Below, piece after piece: positions 8,814-16,449 of a stretch of 64,000 bases of DNA. This stretch comes from Pseudooceanicola pacificus (lineage in GTDB: Bacteria > Pseudomonadota > Alphaproteobacteria > Rhodobacterales > Rhodobacteraceae), in contig NZ_WNXQ01000005.1 of the NCBI RefSeq assembly GCF_009789075.1, positions 124,001-188,000 on the forward strand, in the 5' to 3' direction. Under the pieces are notes generated by a model that did not search any database, was not told the DNA's origin, and saw only the letters and a program-made list of their open reading frames with translations. Both the position numbers and the translations under genes were made by a program. How positions within the stretch are numbered: the stretch's first letter is position 1; each line of letters opens with the position of its first letter.

Positions 8814-8984
8814 TCAGTCTTCTTCGAATGGTGCGAGAAGGTCGATTTCAACATCCTCGACCAGGTCGGCGGCGCGCTGGACGATGTGCCCGCCGAAAGG
8901 CCGCAGGCGCTGCGGGTCGGACGCGGCTTCCTGCTCGAGAAAGCCCAAGAAGGCCTGAACCGTTGGGTCGATTGCCGATATCAT
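8814..8984 (-). CDS. Small protein resembling the C-terminal tail of PrlF-type antitoxins
   Basis: A 56-residue protein starting at ATG 8984 with a strong GAGGAGG ribosome-binding site about 9 bases upstream. Its sequence (IDPTVQAFLGFLEQEAASDP ... VEIDLLAPFEED) resembles the segment after the AbrB-like DNA-binding domain in PrlF/SohA antitoxins. No AbrB domain precedes it. The good ribosome-binding site argues that it is expressed as a separate small protein and is not merely a remnant. It lies 67 bases downstream of higA on the same strand, so it could be a third component of that module. The family link is from memory of the pattern. Confidence 0.55.
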   Translation of the reverse strand: MISAIDPTVQAFLGFLEQEAASDPQRLRPFGGHIVQRAADLVEDVEIDLLAPFEED

Positions 8985-9051
8985 CCTTCTAACCTCCTCA
9001 AGTCGAGCCTCTCGCGGCGGGGACCATGAGGGTGGTTTTTTCGACCCCAGC

Positions 9052-9354
9052 TCAGATGATGGCTTCGATGCCTTTCCGATCGATGACGTCGAGCAGCCTC
9101 GCCGATGAACCACCCGGGGATTTCTTGCCTTGTTCCCACTGAGCGACCGTTGTCGCACCGACATTGAGAAACTGGGCAAAAACGGGCTGGCTCATACGGC
9201 TCTTGGCCCTGATCTTCTTGATCCTGGCCGGCGTAAAGGAAGGTTTCTCCGGAACGCAGACCCGATCCATGACGCGCATGGTGATGTCGTCCATGGCGCC
9301 GACCTCGTGCAGGTCCTTCGCCATGTCGTGGGCCATATCCAGAATGTTACTCAT
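9052..9354 (-). CDS. higA: HigA-type helix-turn-helix antitoxin
   Basis: A 100-residue antitoxin and transcriptional repressor. The C-terminal half is an XRE-type helix-turn-helix (MSQPVFAQFLNVGATTVAQW, then EQGKKSPGGSSARLLDVI). The N-terminal half has the VCVPEKPSFTPARIKKIR segment found in HigA-2 and NadS-like antitoxins. The start is set at ATG 9354, which overlaps the higB stop (ATGA). The gene order toxin-then-antitoxin is the HigBA arrangement. The palindromic repeats over the higB start are the likely binding site. Confidence 0.88.
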   Translation of the reverse strand: MSNILDMAHDMAKDLHEVGAMDDITMRVMDRVCVPEKPSFTPARIKKIRAKSRMSQPVFAQFLNVGATTVAQWEQGKKSPGGSSARLLDVIDRKGIEAII

Positions 9355-9731
9355 GCCTTGCACTCCAGCTCTGCGATGGTGCCCTTCGCCTTCAGCGCAT
9401 CGATCTGGCTGTCATCAGCCTCGATGAGCACCTTGGCGTTGACCGAGAGGGCATCCTTTTCCCGGCGCGTGATGTTCGATCGGCTGCTCTTCGGAAAGCC
9501 GTAGAGGAAGAAGATCCTATCGGATTTCTTCTTCCGGAAGCCGATGATGGTCCGGAAACCACCCGACTTGCCTCCGCCTGTGCGCGCGATCCTCTTCTTG
9601 AAGAGGTAGCCGCCAAGGTCGGCTTCGACGTTGCCGTCAAACGCTTCCTTCGCGGCCGCACAGAGGTCCTCGTCCGATATCGCCTCGGACCCGGCCCACT
9701 TTCTGAACGCCTTTCCAACGAATACTCTCAC
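9351..9731 (-). CDS. higB: HigB-type RelE/ParE-superfamily toxin
   Basis: A toxin of about 126 residues related to HigB-2. The core is recognisable: VRVFVGKAFRKWA at the N-terminus, LGGYLFKKRIARTGGGKSGG, then FRTIIGFRKKKSDRIFFLYG and FPKSSRSNI. Members usually cut ribosome-associated mRNA. I chose GTG 9731 because family members begin at this point and GGGAGGAG lies immediately before it. A GTG at 9746 is also in frame but would place the start inside the operator. It is translationally coupled to higA. Confidence 0.85.
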   Translation of the reverse strand: MRVFVGKAFRKWAGSEAISDEDLCAAAKEAFDGNVEADLGGYLFKKRIARTGGGKSGGFRTIIGFRKKKSDRIFFLYGFPKSSRSNITRREKDALSVNAKVLIEADDSQIDALKAKGTIAELECKA

Positions 9732-9741
9732 GCTCCTCCCT

Positions 9742-9759
9742 AACACTTAGTGTTACACT
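9742..9759. promoter_or_regulatory. Overlapping palindromes at the higBA start, probable HigA operator
   Basis: Two overlapping inverted repeats share a half-site: AACACT-T-AGTGTT at 9742-9754 and AGTGT-T-ACACT at 9749-9759. Together they give three half-sites directly upstream of, or over, the higB start, the usual position for autorepression by a HigA dimer. Binding is inferred. Confidence 0.6.
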
Positions 9760-9771
9760 TGTCCATTTCAA

Positions 9772-11034
9772 TCAGCTCTCGGCGGTCTCGGCTGCAACCT
9801 GAGACAGGTGACGATCGAGAACGAAGTCGACGAAGGTGCTGGCGGCCCCGATCGCGAGCCGCGCGTGCCGCGGCTGGAGACCCTTGAAGTCGCGCCCGCG
9901 GCCATGGCCCTTGCCGTAGGCGTTGCGCAACGGAGCGAGAGAGTGCGCGATATTTCCAAGGCTGGTCAGGATACCCCTAATTTCGTTCGCGCCCTTGGCG
10001 TTCTCATCGATCCCGTCCGGCATGATCTTAATCTCTCGGCGGAGAAGCTTCAGCAGCTCGGGGATCTCCGCCTTTTCGGGATAGGCGACCTTCCGATCGT
10101 CGAGGATCAGCTTGCAACAGCTCTCCACGATCTCCTTTGCCAAGGCGATCGCCTCGCCAGGCTCGCTGTCGCCGATGCGCTCGAGGCGTCGCAGATCCTC
10201 GTAGAGCGTATCCGAGTTCAGGGTTGCTGCCACGGCCTTGATGCGCTGGACAGACCCACCCAAGGCGTGAACCTTGCGTTGTGGCACATAGGCCGGTCGG
10301 CCATCGATGATGGCGTCCTCGACGAGTTCCCATCCGTCGGCCCGCAGGTGACCATTGAACGCCCGGGCGAGCGCATCCTGCTCCGCGTCGTCCTTCCGGA
10401 CGATGGGATGAAGAATCTCGCAGATGAACTTCAGGAAGGTATCCTGATCAGCGGCATAGAGACGGAAGCGCGGGTCGCTGTAGACCCAGTCCTGCGACCA
10501 GTCGAAATTGTTGATGCAGTGTTGCCAGATGTCCTGCTCGGCGTTCTGGAACCGGCTGTCATAAGAGGGCAGGGAGGTCAGATCGAAGATCCGGCTGAGG
10601 AAGGCAATCTCATCCAGGGCGCCGTGCCAGGCAGTCTCCCTGGCACGCATCTCGTCGAGGATGGCGGCGCGTGTCCGTTCGCTGATCTTCCCGTCGGGCA
10701 GACGCCGCCCCGGCGGCGCGGCGCGCATCGGCGAGATCTCCGCGCTCACCCAGTATCCATTGTCCTTGCCTGTGACGAGTTCGAGGTTCTTCGAGATGAT
10801 CCCGGCGATCTCGTTCCGGCTGTCCTCTATCCACACGAAAACACTGACCGGGACGCGTAGAAAGACGGTCCAGAGCTCGGTGCCGCCGTTCCAGTTGTCG
10901 TACCCGACCTCGTCGATCTCGATATCTGCCTGACTCATGGCGCGGAGGGCATCATTTTCGCCTTTCTGGCGAAGGAGCTCTGCCACGGTGGGCAGGCTCC
11001 CCTCGATTTCGCGTCTGATGCTCAGGTATCTCAT
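9772..11034 (-). CDS. Abortive-infection protein with AbiJ N-terminal-type and Abi_C domains
   Basis: A 420-residue protein. The N-terminal 125 residues are unassigned. Residues about 140-260 (LTSLPSYDSRFQNAEQDIWQ, NNFDWSQDWVYSDPRFRLYA, then FNGHLRADGWEL) look like the AbiJ N-terminal domain 3 family. Residues about 290-410 (EAIALAKEIVESCCKLILDD, LRNAYGKGHGRGR, PRHARLAIGAASTFVDFVLD) match the Abi_C domain of abortive-infection proteins. Such proteins are associated with phage-induced growth arrest. It starts 54 bases after the large nuclease-TPR gene on the same strand, with a hairpin between them, so they probably form an operon. Mechanism is unknown. Confidence 0.75.
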   Translation of the reverse strand: MRYLSIRREIEGSLPTVAELLRQKGENDALRAMSQADIEIDEVGYDNWNGGTELWTVFLRVPVSVFVWIEDSRNEIAGIISKNLELVTGKDNGYWVSAEISPMRAAPPGRRLPDGKISERTRAAILDEMRARETAWHGALDEIAFLSRIFDLTSLPSYDSRFQNAEQDIWQHCINNFDWSQDWVYSDPRFRLYAADQDTFLKFICEILHPIVRKDDAEQDALARAFNGHLRADGWELVEDAIIDGRPAYVPQRKVHALGGSVQRIKAVAATLNSDTLYEDLRRLERIGDSEPGEAIALAKEIVESCCKLILDDRKVAYPEKAEIPELLKLLRREIKIMPDGIDENAKGANEIRGILTSLGNIAHSLAPLRNAYGKGHGRGRDFKGLQPRHARLAIGAASTFVDFVLDRHLSQVAAETAES

Positions 11035-11071
11035 CGGCGTAGTCTCGAACAGGTTGAGCCGAAGGACCTCA

Positions 11072-11087
11072 GTTGGCAGCTGCCAAC
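11072..11087. repeat. Perfect 16-bp palindrome between the nuclease-TPR gene and the Abi gene
   Basis: GTTGGCAGCTGCCAAC is perfectly self-complementary and lies one base after the stop of the 1329-residue gene, in the short gap before the Abi gene. As RNA it could form GTTGGC-AGCT-GCCAAC, a 6-bp stem with a tetraloop. No T-run follows, so it is more likely an mRNA-stability or attenuation element, or an operator, than a terminator. Confidence 0.6.
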
Positions 11088-11088
11088 C

Positions 11089-14000
11089 TCATGCGCCTTC
11101 GTCTTCCAGGGGATCTTTGCTGCGCATTTTGGTGAGGTTACGTGCTGACTTCACGCAGTCACCAATCGTGTTCAGGACGGCGTCTTTATGATCTCGATTT
11201 ATGTCCACCGCCAGAAGCCCCGGGGAAATAATGTGGGTAGTGCTTCTCAGGAGCGGGGGGAGCTTGATCATTCGGGCGTTTCTCTGCGCCTTCGCGACCG
11301 CCGCGGCAACTGAATCACCAAGCATCTTGATCGCCGGGCCTTCACCCAATCGCTCTGAGAGCTCTTCAAGCATGAAGGCGGCATAGGCGACGCAACGCGC
11401 TCCATCGTCCGTATCGTCCCAGAGTTCCAGAAGGCTGGATCCGATCAACTGGGCAACACTCCAGGGGTCGTTCGTCGGCAGGGCGATATGATCGAGGAAT
11501 TGCTTCAGCCAGAGCGACGTTTCTTTGCGCTCCCACTCGAACTGCGTCGTATCTCCGTCGATGCTGACGTATCGGTAATTCCCCTCCAGCATAGCGCCGA
11601 GGGCATCAGAATATGCTTCCTGCGAAATCATGCGCTTGTTGCGCGCGATCTGTAGAGCGACCTGGCTCCAAGCCGATGAAATACCATCCAGGCTCGCAAA
11701 CAGCCGGAGGGAGGTGTCATCCGCAAGCAAGGTCCACCCTCTCTCCTTGGCGACTACCAGCGTATCTACGAAGCACGGGCCCACATCTTCGAAAACCGCT
11801 TCGAAGTCCGGATGAAGGGCAGTGCCTTCTTCCGGCATGGCGATTTTCAGGCCTCGTGCCAGGTCGAGGGTTCGCCCGAGGTCCGATATGAGAAGGTCGG
11901 ACATCTCTCGGGACAGCTCGATGATACGCGCCCCATGCTCGTCCGCTACGAAGCTACCTCGGCGTCCTTCTCCCCCGATGGCATCCACCCTGTCCCGATA
12001 GGCTTCGTGAAGCAGATCGATGCTGCTCTGGGTGATATGCAGGTCCGGGCAGGCCTGAAGGAGGGTGTCGGCGAAGCCGAGCGTCTGGGCGCTGTATAGG
12101 GTGATTGGATCGACGATCACGCCGGGCGCAGCCATAGCCGATTGCGTTGCCGCCTTCCGTTCTACAGCATTACCGAGGGCCATCTTGATTTTGATGCTGC
12201 CGTGGTGCCGCAGAAAATCCCAGAAATCGAAGACCGTGCCTCCACCTGCGGCGGCCAACAGAGCTATCGGGGCTTTCCCTGACTCGTAGGCCTCCTCGAT
12301 GCGCTTGACCTGCCCCGCACGCTCCCTGGCGCTTTCGAGGATGGGACGAATACTGCCTTCCAGATCATTTTCATCGATCCGAAGCGCTCCGAATATCTTG
12401 CTCTCCGGAAACAGGCGCTCGAAGTCCTTCTGAGACCGATGATACGCATGGGCATACTTGGACAGGATCTTTGTGACGGTGGCGTTCAGCTTCCCGACAG
12501 CGGAATCCATCGGGAGATTGTCACCCACAGCCTTTCCCATCAGGCGAAGAGCCAGCGGGTCTTCAGGGGAAATTTCGTCGCGGTCCGCCCGCGGGGCAGG
12601 GGCTGTCTCGATGATCTTCGTGAGCGGGTCAGCGTGATCTCGCGAGACCACAACGACTGTATCCTCCTCAACGACTTCGTGGTCGAAATCGACATGTCGC
12701 CCAGAACGGCCTGTCAGGATCAACCCGACCATGAAGCCGAGATGTATCTGTGGGTCTTCATAGCCGTCGCGCAACGCGCGGTATCCGATCTCGAGCGCCC
12801 TCTGGAAGTCGTCCGTGTAGTGATCGAGCTTGTGCGCAAGGTGCATGCGCATCCGGGGATCGCCGGAAATGTCCACCGGCACGGTGTCGAGATACCGGAT
12901 GATTGAAGAGATGTCCGGCAGACGCTCGCAGATATCGATCCAGCGAGCACGGTCTTCCAGGGTTTCATCCCCTGTGCCGAACACGTGCTCGAGTTCCTTT
13001 CTGGCGCCCTTCAAGTTGCCAGCGCATTGAAAGATGACAGCGCCGATCCTGCGCATGCTGGCGGTATCTTTGATCCTGGCGTCGAGCTTCCCATAGAGTT
13101 CTCGGGCTTCTCGAATCCTGCGGCAGTTCACCAGTGTCTGGAGTGCCATCCTGAGTTGGGGCGTATCCGTGTCAGGACTACAGAGATCGAGATAGATGTC
13201 CGCGGCTTCGGAGTTCCGGCCGACCATGGCAAGGGCATGGGCCGCACGGTCACGTGCGAAGCTGTTGGTTTCGCGCTCTGACAACTTGGCAAGGCGATCG
13301 ATGACTGCGGGATCGTCGAGATCGCCAGGATGGTTGAACACATAATAGGCCAAGAGCAGTGTGGAGTCCGGATGCTCCGTCAAGATGTCATGGGTGACTT
13401 CCTTGAAGAGATCAGGGTTGATCTGCGCAGCCGCCAGGATACGGCAGTTGCCAAACGCGACACGCAAGCCGGCGTCTTCTGCTGTTCGATATAGGAAGTC
13501 GGCACGTGCGAGAGCTGCTTCTGGGTCCCCTTCATTGATGCGCGCCTGGAGGAGCATGAGCTCATCATTCGGATCCCGATCGCCTTCGGGAATCCTCGAC
13601 AGCGCATCGGCAACCGCGGCATCCTCACCCTTGTGCATCTGATAGGCGGCGCGGAACCGGAGCAGTTGCGGCGTATTTCCAATCCTCCGGAAGGCCTCTT
13701 CGATGAGCTCTTCGGCCTTCTCTTCATCCCCAAGCATCAGGGAGGCCGAGAGGGCATTCATGACGCAGGTTTCAGCCTCTCGCGCCCACCCGCTTGCCTG
13801 AAGAAGATCCCAGGCAACGAGAAAGTGTGCTCTCGCATCCTCGACGATCTCGATGTCGCTTTTCCGCACGAGTCTGAGGCTGCGGATGTCGTCTCGCTCG
13901 GCGACTTCCTGGAACCTGAGGTAGCCCGCATATGCGCGCACGCGCCAATTATCGGGATCTCGATTGACCGCATCCTTGGTCAACCGCCGGCAGTCCTTGA

Positions 14001-15078
14001 TCTGACCCGCTTTCTGCGCGTGCTCCGCGAGCGCCAGAAGGAACTCCGGGATCCGCTGGAACTGTTCCGGAAGCTGAGCCTGAAGCTCTTGCCATTGCGT
14101 TTCCGCCGGAGCCGTCTCCAAGAACACTCCGGCTGCCCGCTGCTGTGGCTCTCGCATCGCCATGGCGCTGGCGGCCAGTTCAGCCGCCTTCTCACGATTG
14201 CCTGCGATGGACTCGGCGGCCGCGAGTATGGATAGCGCTTCGGATGTATCGGGATACTCGTCGTGAGCCTGACGATACCAATCTACGGCTGCATCCTTGT
14301 CTCCCTTGGCAAAATGGGCGGATCCAAGGTTGGCCTTGATGCGGAAACGGTCTCGAGCGCTGGCAGTGCGGCCCTCATTTTCGAGAAGTCGTTCAAGCCG
14401 GGTGATGGCGGTTTGCGCCGGGCTATCGTTCAGGAGGTCGGCGGCGTCGGTGATGCGCTGACCGAGCGCGTCTCCAGTCGGCTCACGCTCCAAGCCCGCT
14501 ATGACTGACCTCTGGAGATCGAGGATACTGGACGTGAGCCCCGCCAGATCTCGGGATACGTCACCGCGCAGATCGTTCATTGCTGCAGATATCTGGAGGT
14601 CGGCGACCGTCGACACGCCCGAGCAATGAATGGCCGCAACGCGAGGATGGCGATTGAGAACAGCCTTGATCTCGTCCCAGCCCATGACATCGACTTCGAA
14701 GAGAAGCTTCTTTCGGTTCTTCTCATTCAGCTCTCGCGCGACTTCCTGTATTCGCGCGTCATTGGGGGCTGTGGTGGCGAGGATGAACCTGTCGAGAGGA
14801 GGGTGAAATGACTTGGCTTTCTCGACCTCCTCGCGAAGATCCTTTTCTTTAAGCGCCTTCCCGTAGCCTCCGGAGCGGCCTTTGCACTGGACGCCGACCC
14901 ATTTTTTGTGAACCCGGTCCGTGCCGTAAACATCGACACCATGCTGCTCCTGACCAGACCGGCCATTGGCGCGCGCATCGTCTGTCTGCCATTCGCTTTC
15001 GAACAGATCCCTCGTCAGCCGCTCGAATGCCTGCCAGTCGGCAGGTGCGGGAAGATTTACGCTCGTGACGTTGACCAT
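11089..15078 (-). CDS. Nuclease-TPR-GreA/B-C-PIN multidomain conflict protein
   Basis: A 1329-residue protein. Residues 1-150 form an Mrr-type PD-(D/E)xK nuclease domain: Glu19 in AFERLTRDLF, Asp49 in HGVDVYG, and Gln64-x-Lys66 in VGVQCKGR, followed by FILATTAPNDARIQ. Helical TPR-like repeats fill about 220-780. Residues about 800-855 (VVEEDTVVVV, then ISPEDPLALRLMGKAVGD) look like the C-terminal domain of GreA/GreB elongation factors. Residues about 986-1140 look PIN-like, with Asp990 in VIVDPITLY and Asp1120/1121 in TLLADDTSLRLFA. I see no Walker A, so this is not a STAND ATPase. TPR-GreAB-C-PIN architectures have been predicted as biological-conflict effectors; the added N-terminal nuclease gives two potential nuclease domains. 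RNA polymerase sensing is an inference. Confidence 0.82.
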   Translation of the reverse strand: MVNVTSVNLPAPADWQAFERLTRDLFESEWQTDDARANGRSGQEQHGVDVYGTDRVHKKWVGVQCKGRSGGYGKALKEKDLREEVEKAKSFHPPLDRFILATTAPNDARIQEVARELNEKNRKKLLFEVDVMGWDEIKAVLNRHPRVAAIHCSGVSTVADLQISAAMNDLRGDVSRDLAGLTSSILDLQRSVIAGLEREPTGDALGQRITDAADLLNDSPAQTAITRLERLLENEGRTASARDRFRIKANLGSAHFAKGDKDAAVDWYRQAHDEYPDTSEALSILAAAESIAGNREKAAELAASAMAMREPQQRAAGVFLETAPAETQWQELQAQLPEQFQRIPEFLLALAEHAQKAGQIKDCRRLTKDAVNRDPDNWRVRAYAGYLRFQEVAERDDIRSLRLVRKSDIEIVEDARAHFLVAWDLLQASGWAREAETCVMNALSASLMLGDEEKAEELIEEAFRRIGNTPQLLRFRAAYQMHKGEDAAVADALSRIPEGDRDPNDELMLLQARINEGDPEAALARADFLYRTAEDAGLRVAFGNCRILAAAQINPDLFKEVTHDILTEHPDSTLLLAYYVFNHPGDLDDPAVIDRLAKLSERETNSFARDRAAHALAMVGRNSEAADIYLDLCSPDTDTPQLRMALQTLVNCRRIREARELYGKLDARIKDTASMRRIGAVIFQCAGNLKGARKELEHVFGTGDETLEDRARWIDICERLPDISSIIRYLDTVPVDISGDPRMRMHLAHKLDHYTDDFQRALEIGYRALRDGYEDPQIHLGFMVGLILTGRSGRHVDFDHEVVEEDTVVVVSRDHADPLTKIIETAPAPRADRDEISPEDPLALRLMGKAVGDNLPMDSAVGKLNATVTKILSKYAHAYHRSQKDFERLFPESKIFGALRIDENDLEGSIRPILESARERAGQVKRIEEAYESGKAPIALLAAAGGGTVFDFWDFLRHHGSIKIKMALGNAVERKAATQSAMAAPGVIVDPITLYSAQTLGFADTLLQACPDLHITQSSIDLLHEAYRDRVDAIGGEGRRGSFVADEHGARIIELSREMSDLLISDLGRTLDLARGLKIAMPEEGTALHPDFEAVFEDVGPCFVDTLVVAKERGWTLLADDTSLRLFASLDGISSAWSQVALQIARNKRMISQEAYSDALGAMLEGNYRYVSIDGDTTQFEWERKETSLWLKQFLDHIALPTNDPWSVAQLIGSSLLELWDDTDDGARCVAYAAFMLEELSERLGEGPAIKMLGDSVAAAVAKAQRNARMIKLPPLLRSTTHIISPGLLAVDINRDHKDAVLNTIGDCVKSARNLTKMRSKDPLEDEGA

Positions 15079-15140
15079 GCTGCTCGTGTCTTCTTATGCC
15101 TTTGCTAAAAGAGATGGGTTCGGACGGCAAAAATCGAAAG

Positions 15141-15154
15141 CAGGCATTTGCCTG
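15141..15154. promoter_or_regulatory. Palindrome upstream of the nuclease-TPR gene
   Basis: CAGGCA-TT-TGCCTG lies 63 bases before the ATG of the large nuclease-TPR gene, within its probable promoter region. A related CCTGCC-AGTC-GGCAGG occurs at 15030-15045, just inside the coding sequence, and the GGCA-N2-TGCC core recurs at 11072-11087. This suggests an operator, but the regulator is unknown. Confidence 0.4.
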
Positions 15155-15175
15155 ATCTGATGCAGCTTTCAGCGG

Positions 15176-15694
15176 TCACAGCCTGCTCCGCACCTCCCGG
15201 AACAGCGCCTTGATTTCCGTGACGGCCTTCGAGCTCGGCCGATCGAACTCCGTAATCGCCTGGCCCGAAATCAGCGCCTGCATGAAGGCCTTGCGCTGCC
15301 AGAGCCGCGCCTTGGCTACCGGCACGTCCGGGTAGAGTTCCTGCAGCACCGCCGCGGTGTCGTCGCCCTGGGGCCCGACGGCCGCCACCTGGCTCAGGAC
15401 GAATCTTCCCTGCCGACCGTTCTGCTTCATGATCTCGACCGTGCCCGCGGCCACGTTGATGTGGAAGGGAGTCGACCGAATGGGAATGATGAGCAAGTCT
15501 GCGGCGCGGATCGCGGCGTCGATCGTGCCGCCGGCATGGGGCGGCGTGTCGATCACCACGCAGTCGGCGTCATCTTCCTCGGCTTGTGAGAGATAGGCGA
15601 TCTGCCCTGCCACCGCGCCGGAATTGACACTCGAAGGCCCCTTGGGTGTGAACCTCTCGGTTGGGGATCGAGTTGAGAGCTTGCGACCTGTCAT
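15176..15694 (-). CDS. ParA-family ATPase lacking the P-loop (N-terminally truncated)
   Basis: A 172-residue ParA-like protein. The Walker B-type region is clear (CVVIDTPPHAGGTIDAAIRA, then ADLLIIPIRSTPFHINVA), and the C-terminal part (LWQRKAFMQALISGQAITEF) fits the family. The KGGVGKTT P-loop that should lie at the N-terminus is missing; the first 40 residues (MTGRKLSTRSPTERFTPKGP...) do not match. Full-length relatives are about 210-260 residues. It may be a decayed partition gene of the island, or a protein with a changed role. It sits between the PrtN-like gene and the nuclease-TPR gene. Confidence 0.7.
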   Translation of the reverse strand: MTGRKLSTRSPTERFTPKGPSSVNSGAVAGQIAYLSQAEEDDADCVVIDTPPHAGGTIDAAIRAADLLIIPIRSTPFHINVAAGTVEIMKQNGRQGRFVLSQVAAVGPQGDDTAAVLQELYPDVPVAKARLWQRKAFMQALISGQAITEFDRPSSKAVTEIKALFREVRSRL

Positions 15695-15729
15695 TTGTTC
15701 CCTTCAGCTTCCTCTATTCGCATAGCATG

Positions 15730-16005
15730 TCAGCCGTCTTCTTCACCATCGTCTTGCCATTTCTTTTCAAAGTTGGCGCGCGCTGCACGATGGCGCTCCT
15801 CGATGATAGTGGCAATGTCTGTAAGCATCATGAGACGAGCTGCCTTCTGACGTTCGTCGAGCCGAAAGTAGGGTACTCGAACCTCCCCACTGTCGGCTTT
15901 CCTGGCCAATGTGTCTGCCTCATAGCCCCAGTATTGAGCCGCCACCTCAAGAGGAATTACGGGTGTGCCGCCGAAGTGGGCCAGGAGCATATCAAGTGTT
16001 GTCAT
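15730..16005 (-). CDS. PrtN-family protein, probable excisionase or activator of the island
   Basis: A small protein of about 91 residues matching the pyocin activator PrtN family (TLDMLLAHFGGTPVIPLEVA, then ADSGEVRVPYFRLDERQKAA). Such proteins have a winged-helix-like DNA-binding fold and often sit beside integrases in islands and prophages as excisionase-like factors. Two ATGs follow GGAGG; the second (16005) has the better spacing, and the first is at 16008. The C-terminus is charged (EKKWQDDGEEDG). It lies 441 bases downstream of the integrase on the same strand. A role in excision is inferred from context. Confidence 0.72.
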   Translation of the reverse strand: MTTLDMLLAHFGGTPVIPLEVAAQYWGYEADTLARKADSGEVRVPYFRLDERQKAARLMMLTDIATIIEERHRAARANFEKKWQDDGEEDG

Positions 16006-16008
16006 CAT

Positions 16009-16449
16009 TACCTCCGCATGGTTCCTGCATAGGAATTGAGATCGAACTGCAGGACGCGGAAAAGTTCCTTTGCGGAAGTCTGCTGTGCATGACGAGCGTG
16101 ATCGTTTCGCGACGGTGGTCGGAGATCGCGAGTGGCGTCATTTCGGGGTGGTGCAACACCCCACCCAACTGGAGACGGCGAGCACCAGGCAGATCACGCC
16201 AAGACGGAGATTGCCAAGACCGTGCCGACGCTGCCCTGGGCTGTTCGCGTCGTGCCAGTTCCAATCGGGGAAGGTTGACGATCGGAAAGCCCTGCCTTAG
16301 CCAACTACACTTTTCCTCCTTGCCTTATAGGCGCCGAACCTCCAGCTGGTCAGTGCAAGCCGCCAAGGAATTTCCAACAGACCTGAGTCACGACTCAGGT
16401 GTGGCCCTGTCGCCAGAGAACGCGCCGAAGTCACGGAGTCGGCAGGTGA
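16009..16449. other. 441-bp non-coding stretch between the PrtN-like gene and the integrase
   Basis: No frame here shows protein-like composition or a ribosome-binding site. It contains a perfect inverted repeat at 16381-16400 and presumably the promoter for the PrtN-like gene. As the leader of that gene and the tail of the integrase message, it is the natural place for regulation of excision. Confidence 0.6.
16381..16400. repeat. Perfect inverted repeat downstream of the integrase
   Basis: ACCTGAGTC-AC-GACTCAGGT has 9-bp arms and a 2-bp centre, about 50 bases after the integrase stop. No T-run follows on the integrase strand, so a recombination-directionality-factor or regulator binding site is as likely as a terminator. 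Confidence 0.5.

Noticed and set aside
11089..15078. STAND/Avs-type NTPase interpretation of the large island protein
   Set aside because: A nuclease followed by TPRs suggested an Avs-like protein, but there is no Walker A or B, and the centre fits TPR plus GreA/B-C instead.
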